64,000 bases of DNA from Liopterus haemorrhoidalis (GCA_963971575.1 OZ020624.1:17515249-17579248), one strand, 5' to 3'; positions 9,804 to 19,404 are shown, numbered from the stretch's first letter. The notes: generated from the letters alone by a model not told the origin. Made by a program: numbers and translations.

Positions 9804-9819
9804 TCAGAAGTGGGATCAG
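9804..9819 (+). other. Primer-binding site of Gypsy-2, U1
   Basis: TCAGAAGTGGGATCAG lies two bases after the LTR. The same 16 bases follow the Gypsy-3 LTR at 18603. Complementary to a sequence like the 3' acceptor/T-arm of tRNA-Leu (recalled as ending CCCACTTCTGACA), but offset from the CCA end; tRNA identity is inference. Confidence 0.55.
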
Positions 9820-9855
9820 CGCACTAGAATACGGTGCGTCTCGTTAGAAACGAGG

Positions 9856-10500
9856 ATGGCGGACAAAGACGGGTGCGGCTGGTTGTTCGAGGACGAGAGC
9901 CTCGACGTCGAGCCGGGTTCACCTGTAGCTGGCGGTGTCAAGAAGCGGCCAACAGCAGACCGGTGTCCCGATGCTGTACCGGACGTGGTGCAGGAAATGC
10001 AGGCCCAGCTGAAGGCGTTGCAGGCTGAGTTGCAGGACATGCAGGCCCAGAAGACAGCCAAGATGGACGCGACTGCAGGAAGCGAGACCGGTGAGTCAGC
10101 GATACGCGGCGGAGTATCCAGCTTCCGAGCGGGAGCTGACATCCTGGACCCCTTCGATCCCGATGACCGTGAGGCCAGTGTCGACATCTGGTTGGCTCGC
10201 ATCGACCAGCTGGGTTGTGTACACGGGTGGACCGAGTATGAGAAGTCCCTGTACATGCAAGCGAAGCTGAGGGGAGAAGCCAGAGCGCGGTTCAATCGGC
10301 TTCTCAAGTATGACCACACCTGGGCGGAGTGGAAAATCATGCTGAAGACGGCGTTCCCTCAACAGCATGACTTCGCGAAGATGCTGCGCGAGCTACTGGC
10401 GCGGCAAAAGGTTCCAGGGGAGAGTCTTGCTCGCTACTATCGGGCGAAGCTTGCCATGTGCGAGCGTGTTGGCATCACAGGTGACCGAGCAATCTCCTGA
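9856..10500 (+). pseudogene. Gypsy-2 gag, N-terminal part, ended by in-frame TGA, U1
   Basis: The likely start is the ATG at 9856 (MADKDGCGWLFEDE); an upstream in-frame ATG at 9772 lies in the LTR. An acidic, coiled-coil-prone segment (repeated MQAQLKALQAELQDMQAQ) precedes the capsid-like region, which includes DPFDPDD, WLARIDQLG and YMQAKLRGEARARFNRLL. The frame stops at TGA 10498-10500 just before IIDGLP, a conserved capsid segment that continues in the same frame downstream. The TGA is shared by U3 and U4, so it predates amplification. Readthrough is possible but there is no direct evidence for it. Confidence 0.85.
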
Positions 10501-11925
10501 ATCATCGACGGCCTCCCACTTGCGATGCAGTTGAATGCTAGGGCGTTCGGCTGCCAAGAGCCGAACGAGCTGTACGCCGGCTTCCTAGCCATGCTGGACC
10601 GCTACGAGGAGGATGCTCCTGTCCATCGACCTAGGGAGCGAGAGGCAGTTCACATGCGAGGACCAGCAGGCAGGGAGGCTGTTCCGGACCAACGGCGCAT
10701 GGAACGATTAGCAGCCTACGGCGGACGTGGGAAACGTTCGAGCCAGCGACACGGAGGGCAGCAGTCCGAGGCAACGGCGAGGGTCAACCGGCACACGGCG
10801 ATGGACGGTTGGAGACGCTGCTACAACTGCCAAGAGGTGGGGACGCACGTGACCCGCGAGTGTCCGCAGCCTCGCACGCAGCGGTGCCGCAAGTGTGGCG
10901 AGGATGGGCACTGGGCCATGGATTGTCCTGGCCAACGTCGCGGACCACAGGTAAGCTTGGTGGATGCCGCGAAGACCTACAAGAAGTGGATGAGAACCAG
11001 CGCCGACGTGCCGCTGAGAGCCTTCATCGACACGGGTAGTGTCTACGACCTCATCACGGAGGAATGTGCACGGCGTTTGCAGTGTACGCTGTCTGCAAAT
11101 GGGCAGCAATTGCATGGATTCGGCGGAGGGACGACTTGGACCTTAGGTAAGGTCGAGCTGTCCGTGATCATTGACGGCGCCGGCGTTAAGATGCACCCGT
11201 TGGTGGTGACATGTGGTTTGTCGGGAGCCGACATCATGATAGGGCAGCCAACGCTCTCGTCAGTCGAGGTGGTCCTGCTCGTGCGGGACGGCACGGTGAG
11301 CCTGTCGCGCGAGGAGAACTTCCTCCAAAAGCTGGCGTTGGAGGATGATGACCTGGACGAGCCATTGCAGCAGAAGTTAGAAGTACGGCTCGTCGAGGAT
11401 GCCTGGCTTCTACCCAACGACGACCAGAGCCCAGCAGTCACGGTGGATGGACTGCCTGAAGGTGCGTTCCTGCTAGTTAAGGAACGGACGGTCCGGCGAC
11501 ACACCTCCGAACTTATCGTAAAGGGGGCACTTTTGGGGCCAGGGAATATGAAGATGAGAATTTGGAATCAGAGTCGCAGGGGCGTTATCTGGCCCACCAA
11601 ACACCCGCTGGCGCGCGGCTTTGTTATCTTTCCAGATAAAGACCCGGAACAGGTGAACTCGGTGAGTATCATTAATAATAAATTAAGCTTTGCAGATGTC
11701 AAGGTGGGTGATATCGCTGAAAGTGAAAGGAGTGAATTGGAAGCGCTCTTGTCACGGTTGCAAAATTGCTTCTCGAGTGGGGATGAAGAGTTGGGGCTCA
11801 CCCACTTGGGGGAAATGAGAATCCAGTTAACCACGCATAGCGCGTACACCGATATACCATCGCCCGTACAGGCTGTCACTCGCAGAGAGGGAAACGGTGA
11901 AACAAAAAGTGCAGACGCTACTTAA
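10501..11925 (+). pseudogene. Gypsy-2 gag C-terminus, zinc knuckles and protease, U1
   Basis: In frame with the upstream gag part across the TGA; the first ATG is 10525. Numbered from that Met, two CX2CX4HX4C knuckles lie at 99-113 and 121-134, and the protease active-site DTG at 169-171 (AFIDTGSVYDLI). The region after protease (LTHLGEMRIQL) leads toward RT. The frame ends at 11925, while RT is in the next frame; the canonical RT leader appears in that other frame from about 11846, so the shift lies near 11845-11850. It is present in all four units. Confidence 0.85.
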
Positions 11926-13024
11926 CAGCAGGGCCATACGAGAGTCTGAATCGGAGTACGCAAGCCCCATCGTACTTGTCCCAAAAGCAAACGGCGGACG
12001 TCGGATGTGCGTTGACTATCGCGCACTAAATAAGGTAACAGTGAAAGATCGACATCCGATGCCACTGGTGAAGGATGAATTCACCAAGTTAGCGGGTAAG
12101 TGTTATTATAGCACACTTGATTTAGCCCAAGGTTATCACCAAGTCCCTATGCATGTGGACTCTGTACATAAAACTGCATTTATTACACCGGATGGTCACT
12201 ATGAGTGGTTACGAGTCCCCTTCGGTCTCGCTAATGCTCCAGCTCTCTTCCAGAAGGTAGTACAGCGGATGCTGAAGGGTATTACCAGTGATCAGGTGCT
12301 GGCTTACATGGATGACCTGCTGATACCCTCCGAGAGCATAGCTGGCGGGCTCCGTCAGTTGGAGCAGGTGCTACAATCGGTGGCAAGAGCCGGATTGAAA
12401 TTAAACTTAGCTAAATGCTCTTACCTACAAAACAAGGTAACATATCTGGGCCACGACATAAGCGGCGGCGGTATCCGACCTGGAGAGCGCAAAATCACGG
12501 CGGTAAGCGACTTTCCTGTACCCAAAAATGTACATGGCGTAAGACAGTTCTTAGGCTTAACGAGTTATTTCAGGAAATTCATACCGAACTTTGCTGTTGT
12601 AGCTAAACCATTAACTGAACTGACCAAGAAGCAGACTACGTGGCAGTGGGGCGACAGCCAAGCCGAGACGTTCGCAAAGCTGAAGCAGCTGCTGGTGGAA
12701 CGACCGGTGTTGGCACTGTACCATAGTCATGCAGAGACGGAGGTACATACAGACGCCTGTCAAAGCGGCTTGGGTGGGATCCTACTGCAGAAACAAAACG
12801 ACGGATCCTTGCGGCCGGTGCTCTACTTCAGCAGGGTAACCACACCAGCCGAACAGAAGTACCATAGCTTTGAGCTAGAGACGCTGGCGCTCGTGGAAAC
12901 GGTGAAACGTTTCCGAGTATATCTGGTGGGTATACATTTTAAGGCTATCTCACCGACTTTACTTCTGTGCGAGCTACCATGCTTAAACGAGACCTGGTGC
13001 CCCGCATCGCTCGCTGGTGGATGA
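11897..13024 (+). pseudogene. Gypsy-2 reverse transcriptase and partial RNase H, U1
   Basis: The frame is open upstream of the GTG at 11897 to at least 11846, where the RT leader PYRLS is read. RT motifs: SPIVLVPKANGGRRMCVDYR (about 23-42), TLDLAQGYHQVPM with catalytic Asp near 75, FGLANAPALFQ, and the YMDD box at about 137-140. Connection domain: GVRQFLGLTSYFRKFIPNF. RNase H starts with TDACQSGLGGILL (Asp near 286). After HFKAI a TC insertion (about 12949-12950) shifts the frame and ends the ORF at 13024. U2 and U4 lack this insertion; U3 has it. Confidence 0.88.
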
Positions 13025-13644
13025 CTCTACAAGAGTACGACATGGAAGTAGAGTACAGGCCGGGAGCCAGGATGCAGCATGTTGACGCGCTGAGCCGTAA
13101 CCCCGTCTCAGTGAACCTGGTGCAGATCCACGATGATGATTGGTTTCTGACAGTCCAACTGCAGGATGAGAAGGCGCACTCGATTGTAGAGGCGCTGCAG
13201 GCAGGTACAGCTGATAAAGGTATTGTTAACGACTTTAAATTACAGGACGGGCGGTTGTACCGCAAGACGCTGCTGGGTGATCGACTGTATGTCCCGGCGA
13301 TGGCAAGATTCAGCTACTACGAAAACATCATGATGATGTTGGTCACCGGCGTTGAACGTTGCCTAAAATTAATAAAGGAAACTTACAGGTTTCCCAGAAT
13401 GGGGCGTCTCACAAAGAAATACGTTCAAGCGTGCATGAACTGCGCGTTCAGCAAAGGGAGTTACGGCAGAGCGGAGGGCCTGCTACACCCCATTGAGAAG
13501 AAGGCAATCCCCTTCGACACGGTGCACGTCGATCATCTGGTACCTTTTGCACGAAGTGTACGCGGGTACTCTTATGTACTAATGTACCCGGTGACTTGGT
13601 CTTGTGGCGTAATGCAAGTACATGCCACGGCGACAAGGGCGTGA
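12967..13644 (+). pseudogene. Gypsy-2 RNase H end and integrase N-terminus, U1
   Basis: Continues the polyprotein after the 2-bp insertion: RNase H tail (WWMTLQEYDMEVEYRPG, DALSRNP), linker, then integrase N-terminus. Its Cys pair (CMNC) is present, but the His pair is lost: from 13312 to about 13345 a 1-bp and a 2-bp deletion put roughly a dozen codons out of frame before the frame is restored at GVERCLKL. The catalytic core starts (HVDHL) but is cut at about 13578, where about 580 bp are missing relative to U2. Confidence 0.82.
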
Positions 13645-13895
13645 ACAGGAAACTGTTGAACAAATTCAATGGTCCCTATAAAGTAGCGGCGATACTGGGG
13701 AACGACCGATACAAAATACCCTCCGTCAAGGGCGTCAGGGGATATAAAAATTTCACCGCGACGGTAGCTGCTGATTCACTACGGCGATATCACAGCACCA
13801 TGGCAGAGCATGAGCTCAGTGCCGACCAGTATGATCAACACACGGGTATCCAGGAGACTGATCGGCAGGACTTGATCGACCTCCTGGAGGGGTAA
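13596..13895 (+). pseudogene. Gypsy-2 integrase C-terminal remnant, U1
   Basis: Picks up after the core deletion with LVLWRNAS, then NKFNGPYKVAAIL, a GPY/F-type motif of chromatin-contacting integrase tails, and ends LIDLLEG. The tail stop is part of GGAGGGGTAAGG, which is also the polypurine tract (about 13888-13897). Confidence 0.8.
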
Positions 13896-13896
13896 G

Positions 13897-14208
13897 GTTT
13901 AGGTAAGAATTAATGGGGCCATTAATTGTTGCAGAAAGGCCGAGTGTTAGGGAGTTTTTCGAAGAGGGCGCGCTCAGCAATGGCGTGGCGGCAGCACCAT
14001 ACAGGCGGTCGGTATTGTGTCCCGCGCTTGTATCGGCGTGGGAAGAAGAGAGGAGGTCACATGACCGGACCATTCTATCTGCGGCGTTGGAACGGAAACT
14101 TTCGGCGTGATCGCTTGTATTTTGGTGTTTTTAGTATTAAACATTTTTCATGTTTGATTAAATAAATGATATGTTAGATTGAACGCTTGTTATTTTATCG
14201 TCCTAACA
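13897..14208 (+). repeat. 3' LTR of Gypsy-2, U1
   Basis: Begins at the end of the polypurine tract (GTTTAGGTAAG, original start probably TGTTAGG) and ends CCTAACA, followed by target copy ATAT. Confidence 0.85.
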
Positions 14209-14387
14209 ATATATTTTGCTGTTAATTGATTAATAAGGGAATTATTTATATTACAAATATTTGAAATTTTCCCGCCATAACTCTACAAATATTTATCGAA
14301 TCAAAAAAATGTATTTATGTTAGGGATTTGCCTTTTAATTTTAAACATTATTTGTTTTATATATTTTGCTGTTAAGTGAATTATAAG
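14209..14387. repeat. Satellite fragment between Gypsy-2 and minisatellite 2, U1
   Basis: Continues the monomer split by Gypsy-2 (ATATTTTGCTGTTAATTG, then TTCCCGCCATAACTCTAC), ending GAATTATAAGG where the minisatellite starts. Confidence 0.78.
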
Positions 14388-15064
14388 GTCAGTTAACAAT
14401 TTTTCCAGCTAAACATATGGTCAGGTAACCATTTGGTCAGCTAACTATATGGTCAGTTATCCATTTGGTCTGCCAACGACATGGTCAGGTAACCAATTGG
14501 TCAGATAAACATATGGTCAGGTAACCATTTGGTCAGCTAACCATATGGTTAGGTAACCATATGTTCATCTAACCATATGATCAGGTAACATTTTGGTCAG
14601 CTAACTATATGGTCGGTTATCTATTTGGTCTGTTAACCACATGGTCAATTAACAATTTGGCCAGCTAAACATACGGTTAGGTAACCACTTGATCAGCTAA
14701 CCATATGGTCAGTTAACCATTTCGTCAGCTAACCATATGGTCAGTTAACAATTTGGTCAGCTAACCATATGGTTAGGTAACCACTTGATCAGTTAACTAT
14801 ATGATCAGTTAACCATTTCGTCAGCTAACCATATGGTCAGTTAACAATTTTTCCGACTAACCATATGGTCAGGTAACCATTTTGTCAGATGACCATATCA
14901 GGTCAATTTTTTAAGGTAATCATGTAAGTCTTGTAACCATTTGGTCAGCTTAACCTGTACTTGCTCAGCAAACCATTTGGTCTGCCAACGACATGGTCAG
15001 GTAACCATTTGGTCAGTTAAACATATGGTCAGGTATCCATTTGGTCAGCTAACCATATGGTTAG
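14388..15064. repeat. Minisatellite 2: 16-bp words, U1
   Basis: Same word family as 8010-8954 (CAGCTAACCATATGGT and CAGGTAACCATTTGGT), roughly 42 words by length. Abuts satellite on the left and the LINE fragment on the right (ATATGGTTAGGAATTTTT). Confidence 0.9.
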
Positions 15065-16960
15065 GAATTTTTTATCTTCTCACTTCTTTCTTGTCCTTTG
15101 ATATCTCGCATTCTATCAGTTATTGCCAGTGTCACATCTTGTCCTTCCGACCTCTTTCTTGCTATTTCCTTAGCTGAGTAACCATTATGCTCAAATCGTT
15201 TCCTTCTTTTTGCTTCCCATTTGGATTGTATCTTTCCATGTATCCCTTTCCTCTCTGTTTCTTTCCAGCACTGATAGAGCAAGTTTTATTTTGGGTGTTT
15301 TATTATCCGCTCTTCGAATTTAATAGCTCTTTTGGTAGCTTCTATCCTAATGTTGTCCAATTTCAATTATTCTAATAAAATATATTCTGGTGTGCATTTG
15401 TCGAGGCCCAACATCCATTTAATGTATTTATTCTGCACCACCTCTAATTTTTCCTGGTCTTCCCATCCCCATATTTCAGAGCCATACGTCATTATGCTCT
15501 TGACAATGGAGTTGAACATAAGCATCCTTATTTTGATGTCTCCTTTAAATTTTGTCTCACCTATTCCCCACACTTGTGGCAGGGCTAACATTGCTTTCCT
15601 TGAGAGAGTCCGAATATGTTCTTCTGGGCCCCCGCTGCTTTTAAACATGTATCCCAGGTATTTGTATTCTTTCGTTTGTTCTATCTCTTCGTCTCCCCAA
15701 TTCCATTTGTTTTGTGTCTGTCTGCCTCCTCCTTTTTTGAACAGCATTATTTTTGACTTATCTGCGTTTAGCTTTAGCTTTTCCTTTTGTAGGAATTTCT
15801 CAAAACATTTAAGGAGTTTCCTCATTTCCTCTTCGGTTTTAGCTACAATAGCAATATCGTCCGCTTAGGACAGAGAGATAAATTTTGTGTGTCCTACTAC
15901 CAGTCCTCCTGTTTGTTCTGTTTGTAACGCTTCTAAATCTGACATGTATATGGAGAACAGAGTTGGGCTTAACGGGCATCCTTGCCTTAAACCTTGTTCT
16001 GTCTAAAATTCTTCACAATATATTTCTCCATTTCTTACTTGGTTCCTTGTTTCTTTGTAAATGTCTTGTATCCGGTTTCTTATTATGACGTTTAGTCCCT
16101 TTTTATCTAACGTTTTGTAAAGCTCTTTCCGATCTACTGTGTCAAAGGCTGCTTTTAAATCGGCGAAAAACACATATAGTTTGCCTCTTTCCTTTGCCAG
16201 CTCTCTACCTACTACATAATTCAGGATATATACATTGTCAATTGTCCCTCTCCCTTTCCTGAACCCTGCTTGATTGTCTGTTCTTCTACCTCTTCTTCCA
16301 ACTTTTGTTCTAAAACCATTGCATATATTTTGTGCAAGGTGTCCAGAAGAGTAATGCCTCTGTAATTCTTGCATTCATTTTTAATCCCTGATTTGTATAT
16401 GGGTTCTATAATCCCTTTCCTCCATCTATCAGGAAAACTTTCCCCTCTCCATACCTTATTTATAATTTCTGTTATTTTTTTCTTTACATTTTCCGTACTG
16501 TACAGCCATTCTTCGTTTCCTATCCCATCTTCTCCAGCTGCTTTTTTCTTTTTCAGTTTCTCTATTTGTGCTTGTATTTGCTCTTCCGTTATATCATCTT
16601 GGTGGCTACCTCCATCATTTTTCGCTACTTCTAGAATTACTTTTTCATTTGTTCCTCTCAGGAGTTGACAGAAATGTCTTTCCCATTCTTCAATCTTTAT
16701 ATGTTGGGACACATCTACTTTGTTTTTTCTATCTTTATTGATATACTTCCATGCCTCCGTCTCTGTCTTGATATCCTGTATTTCTAATTCTTCTTGTCTC
16801 TTTTTGTTGTTTTTCTTTATCTTTGTATTCTTTCTTTTCTTTTAGATATTCGTTTTTATAGCTTGTACCTATCTTCCATTCTTTTAATGATGTCTTAACT
16901 GATTTTTTTTCCTACATTCTCCGTCCCACCAGTTATTTCTTCTCAGTTTGTTAGTTCTAT
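15065..16960 (-). mobile_element. Internal LINE (non-LTR retrotransposon) fragment, U1
   Basis: Minus-strand RT of a non-LTR element, beginning after the endonuclease domain (a NNWWDGEC-like stretch near 16920) and ending in the C-terminal tail with no 3' UTR or poly(A). Both ends abut satellite or minisatellite without obvious target duplication, so this is not a standard 5'-truncated insertion. Its style (YKYLGYMFKSSGG, YGSEIWGWEDQEKLE) is common in insect genomes; the clade is not assigned. Confidence 0.85.
15367..16712 (-). pseudogene. LINE reverse transcriptase remnant, U1
   Basis: Reading on the minus strand: KKKKAAGEDGIGNEEW and NYRGITLL (16221-16712), then after a frameshift NQAGFRKGRGTIDN and VFFADLKAAFDTVDR (16003-16374), then a TAG at 16003-16005, LRQGCPLSP, a TAA at 15865-15867 exactly where the Tyr of the YADD box should be (ADDIAIVA follows), and the C-terminal region to 15367. 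At least two stops and one frameshift; dead. Other units share the YADD stop. Confidence 0.85.
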
Positions 16961-17117
16961 TTAAGTGAATAATAAGGGCCTTATTTATATTACAAATATC
17001 TGAAGTTTTCCCGCCATAACTCTACAAATATTTATCGAATCAAAAAAATGTATTTATGTTAAGGATTTGCCCTTTAATTTCAAACAATATTTGTTTTACA
17101 TGTGCTAGCCTCTAACC
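16961..17117. repeat. Satellite fragment, U1
   Basis: AAGTGAATAATAAGGG through TTTTACATG is satellite; the last bases (TGCTAGCCTCTAACC) are non-satellite sequence that continues at 17407. The last 8, CTCTAACC, are the MITE target. Confidence 0.7.
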
Positions 17118-17398
17118 GAGTGGTTCTCAACCAGGGTGCCGCGAGCTTTTCAAAATAAATTCGCCGCTATTCTCGGAATCGAAGACCCGTGTCTTACAGA
17201 AAATACGCGGGAAATGTATTCTCTCTCACTCGTCATAAAACCCTTGCGAGTTTATTGGACGTCAAAAACGCCCGACCTTGAACGGCTCGCTCGCTCGCTC
17301 GCTCTCTCTCTATTGTGACATATTTAATAGTAGGGTGCCGCGAAGATCTCACATTTTGCATAGGGGTGCATTTACCTAAAAAAGGTTGAGAACCACTG
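17118..17398. mobile_element. hAT-type MITE with AGTGGTTCTCAACC ends, U1
   Basis: 281 bp flanked by the 8-bp duplication CTCTAACC (17110-17117, 17399-17406). Ends: GAGTGGTTCTCAACC and the complement of CAGTGGTTCTCAACC. GGGTGCCGCGA words lie just inside both ends. Contains a (GCTC)n/(TC)n microsatellite at about 17284-17312. Non-coding. Confidence 0.88.
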
Positions 17399-17704
17399 CT
17401 CTAACCGATAGTTGGAATGCGAGACAGACTAGAACGAGTAGTATCACGCCTGTGTCATCGGTATACCAAAATTTCGAACCCCGCCAAAACCATGTGGCGG
17501 TTATCTGATGAGTGTAGCACACAATTTCCACCAGGAGGCAGTTCTGTTGGACACCCCCTCGCCACCCACCACCACTGAATACTCCACAAACTGGAATTTT
17601 AAATCTTATCTATTTAAATATGGCAGTTATTGTGAATGTGACTTGCACGTGGCGTGTTTAATGTTCTGTGGTGCAAAGAATTTTAAGTGATCAATAATAT
17701 ATTA

Positions 17705-18085
17705 ATTAGGAAATATTGGCCCATCAGCTGAAATCAAACTTATATGAATTGTATATTTTACTTTTTTTTTGATATGTTCGATATTTGATATTCGATATTT
17801 GAAATATTTGATATCAATAACATATTAATTATAGACATATAGACATATTAAATCAGACTTATGTATATGTATCGTATATTTGACTTTTTTTTTTGTTATG
17901 TTCGATATTTGATATTCAATATTTGAAATGTTCGATATCAATAATATGTTTATTATATTTGTTGCAAATATTGGCCCATCAGCTGAAATCAGACTTATAT
18001 GTATAGTTTATTTTACTTTTGTTGGTGATGTTTGATATTTGAAATGTTCGATTTATTGCAAATATTGGCAAATACTTTTTTTCTT
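17705..18085. repeat. About 130-bp imperfect tandem repeats, U1
   Basis: Around three copies of a block with AAATATTGGCCCATCAGCTG, TTATATGTAT..TTTTACTTTT and GATATTTGATATTC. A+T rich, non-coding. The U3 counterpart is at about 48813-49170 with small indels. Confidence 0.65.
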
Positions 18086-18206
18086 CTGCTATTTATGCTA
18101 TTTATGTACCTATTATATGATTGTGTATGTTAGATTATTATTATATATGTACAATAAAAAGCTCAATTTTATATTATGTGTTTCTTTATAACCCCTTTTT
18201 ATTATT

Positions 18207-18297
18207 AAACATGGATACATTTTCGTTTTATATAAAATTTTATTACAATTTCGAATTGTATTAAAATTTTATGTAAAACGAAAATGTATTCATGTTT
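18207..18297. repeat. 91-bp near-perfect hairpin, U1
   Basis: Arms of 44 bases starting AAACATG and meeting at a TCG loop; only about three mismatches by eye. Contains TTTTCGTTTTA in the left arm and its partner TAAAACGAAAA-like in the right. The U3 copy (49323-49413) has paired changes. Confidence 0.8.
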
Positions 18298-18459
18298 TAT
18301 CAATTGTAATTTTTTTGGAATAATAAATATGAGTACATTTAAATTTCGCGGTTTCATTCAATTTAGTACGTGGTGGATCTCTAGTTAGCGTTAGTTACGC
18401 TGAACAAAATTTTGACACAGAGATGGCACTTCTGTTAATGTGTTCTGTGAGTAGTATGT

Positions 18460-18600
18460 TGTTAGACTCCGACGTGAACGCATCGTTTGTAATGTGTGTT
18501 AGACAATGCATTTATTTATTTGTACATTAATTCTTAAATAAATCAAATTAACTTAATCTCGTGTCTTATTATAACCGCTAGTGACCATCTTAGGCTGACA
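18460..18600 (+). repeat. Gypsy-3 LTR, 3' portion or short LTR, U1
   Basis: Runs from TGTTAGACTCC to TTAGGCTGACA, with AATAAA inside (near 18537), followed at once by a primer-binding-site sequence and a gag leader. The left limit is uncertain: no second LTR or target duplication is available. Confidence 0.55.
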
Positions 18601-19004
18601 GATCAGAAGTGGGATCAGGAATGATGTGTAAAAAGTTAAAATTTGGTAAAATTAATGTGTAAACAATGTTAAAGGTCAGTGAATTCTGTGTAGTGAGTGT
18701 AGTGAAAGAAGCGTGCATTCGTGTTAGTGGGAACGACATAGGCAACCACGTACTACCGAGTGCGAGTGTGAACGAGATAGGCAACCACGTACTACCGAGT
18801 GCGAGTGTTAACGGGATAGGCAACCAGCATATTCATAGCTGGACGTGGAACCACGACGTAGATACGGGACGTAAGGGGACGGTACAGGAATACCAACGAC
18901 ATCCAAACGGGATAACGCACGAGATAACGTACTAATTAAAGCGCAACGTAGACAGTGGTCTAAAGAACTTAGTTGAACGAAAATAGAAACAAAATAAAAA
19001 CGAA
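18601..19004 (+). other. Gypsy-3 primer-binding site and leader with 39-bp repeats, U1
   Basis: Starts GATCAGAAGTGGGATCAG, sharing 16 bases with the Gypsy-2 site. At about 18732-18830 a 39-bp unit (AACGAGATAGGCAACCACG start) is repeated twice plus a partial. The length is a multiple of three and a leader ORF (18666-18935) stays open through it, encoding repeats like NEIGNHVLPSASV. Confidence 0.6.
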
Positions 19005-19394
19005 ATGAACGAAGAGGCCATGAACGTAACAGAATTTAACGTGACGGCAGATAATGGAACGCATGAAGAACCATTATTTTCCTTAACAAACGTCAGACGT
19101 GAACGAATGGAATTAGATTCTGTGGATCAACTTGAAGAAAATTTAAGATGGGAGAGAGACCTTCTTAAACGAGAACGAGAACTCTTGCAGAAGGAGGGAG
19201 ATCTATTTACGCAGGAAACGAGAAGTTTTGGAAACGCAACCATAACTTTGAGCGGTGAACGAACAGATATTTCGTATGATCCAGGATTTGATCCAGGTAA
19301 GATTACTCTGTTAACGGCTAAGCAATGGGTGAAAAAGCTCGAAAGCATTGCGAACATCTTTGGATGGGATGAAACACTATTATATACTGCTTAA
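19005..19394 (+). pseudogene. Gypsy-3 gag, 3'-truncated, U1
   Basis: Starts MNEEAMNVTEFNVT. A charged coiled-coil-like segment (EENLRWERDLLKRERELLQKE) precedes the start of a capsid-like domain (PGKITLLTAKQWVKKLESIANIFGWDE), where the W-x-K-K-L-E pattern is typical of Gypsy Gag. The ORF stops just before the unit junction at 19404, and most of capsid and all pol are missing. The homologous U2 copy extends further. Confidence 0.75.
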
Positions 19395-19404
19395 GGCAAT
19401 AGGC

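Larger units (their letters stand above)
9488..14208 (+). mobile_element. Gypsy-2: Ty3/Gypsy LTR retrotransposon with integrase deletion, U1
   Basis: Flanked by ATAT (9484-9487, 14209-14212). Gene order: LTR, primer-binding site, gag with two zinc knuckles, aspartic protease, RT, RNase H, integrase, polypurine tract, LTR; no envelope gene. The order and motifs fit a Mag/CsRn1-like Ty3/Gypsy lineage, though clade assignment is tentative. Broken by a TGA in gag, a frame change before RT, a 2-bp insertion in RNase H, small paired deletions in the integrase zinc finger and an integrase-core deletion of about 580 bp. The G+C-richer composition stands out against the satellite. Confidence 0.92.
17399..18459. 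other. Spacer with tandem repeats and a long hairpin, U1
   Basis: Non-coding as far as I can see. The first 300 bp include TTTCGAACCCCGCC, faintly like a tRNA B box, so a SINE origin is possible but unproven. Tandem repeats and a hairpin follow. In U2, 17446-18456 is absent: sequence joins at GAGTAGTAT, which occurs at both edges here, so either a microhomology deletion in U2 or an insertion with a 9-bp duplication. Confidence 0.5.

Noticed and set aside
9816..10340. 174-codon minus-strand ORF and similar ORFs opposite Gypsy-2 gag and pol
   Set aside because: Antisense shadows of G+C-richer gag/pol frames; no recognisable domain, and they mirror the coding strand.
15332..15868. 178-codon plus-strand ORF opposite the LINE
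   Set aside because: Leu/Ser/Phe-rich antisense of the Lys/Glu-rich LINE protein; no independent support.
17400..17520. tRNA gene or tRNA-derived SINE (TTTCGAACCCCGCC resembles a B box)
   Set aside because: I could not fold a cloverleaf or place an A box at a proper distance; kept only as a possibility in the spacer entry.
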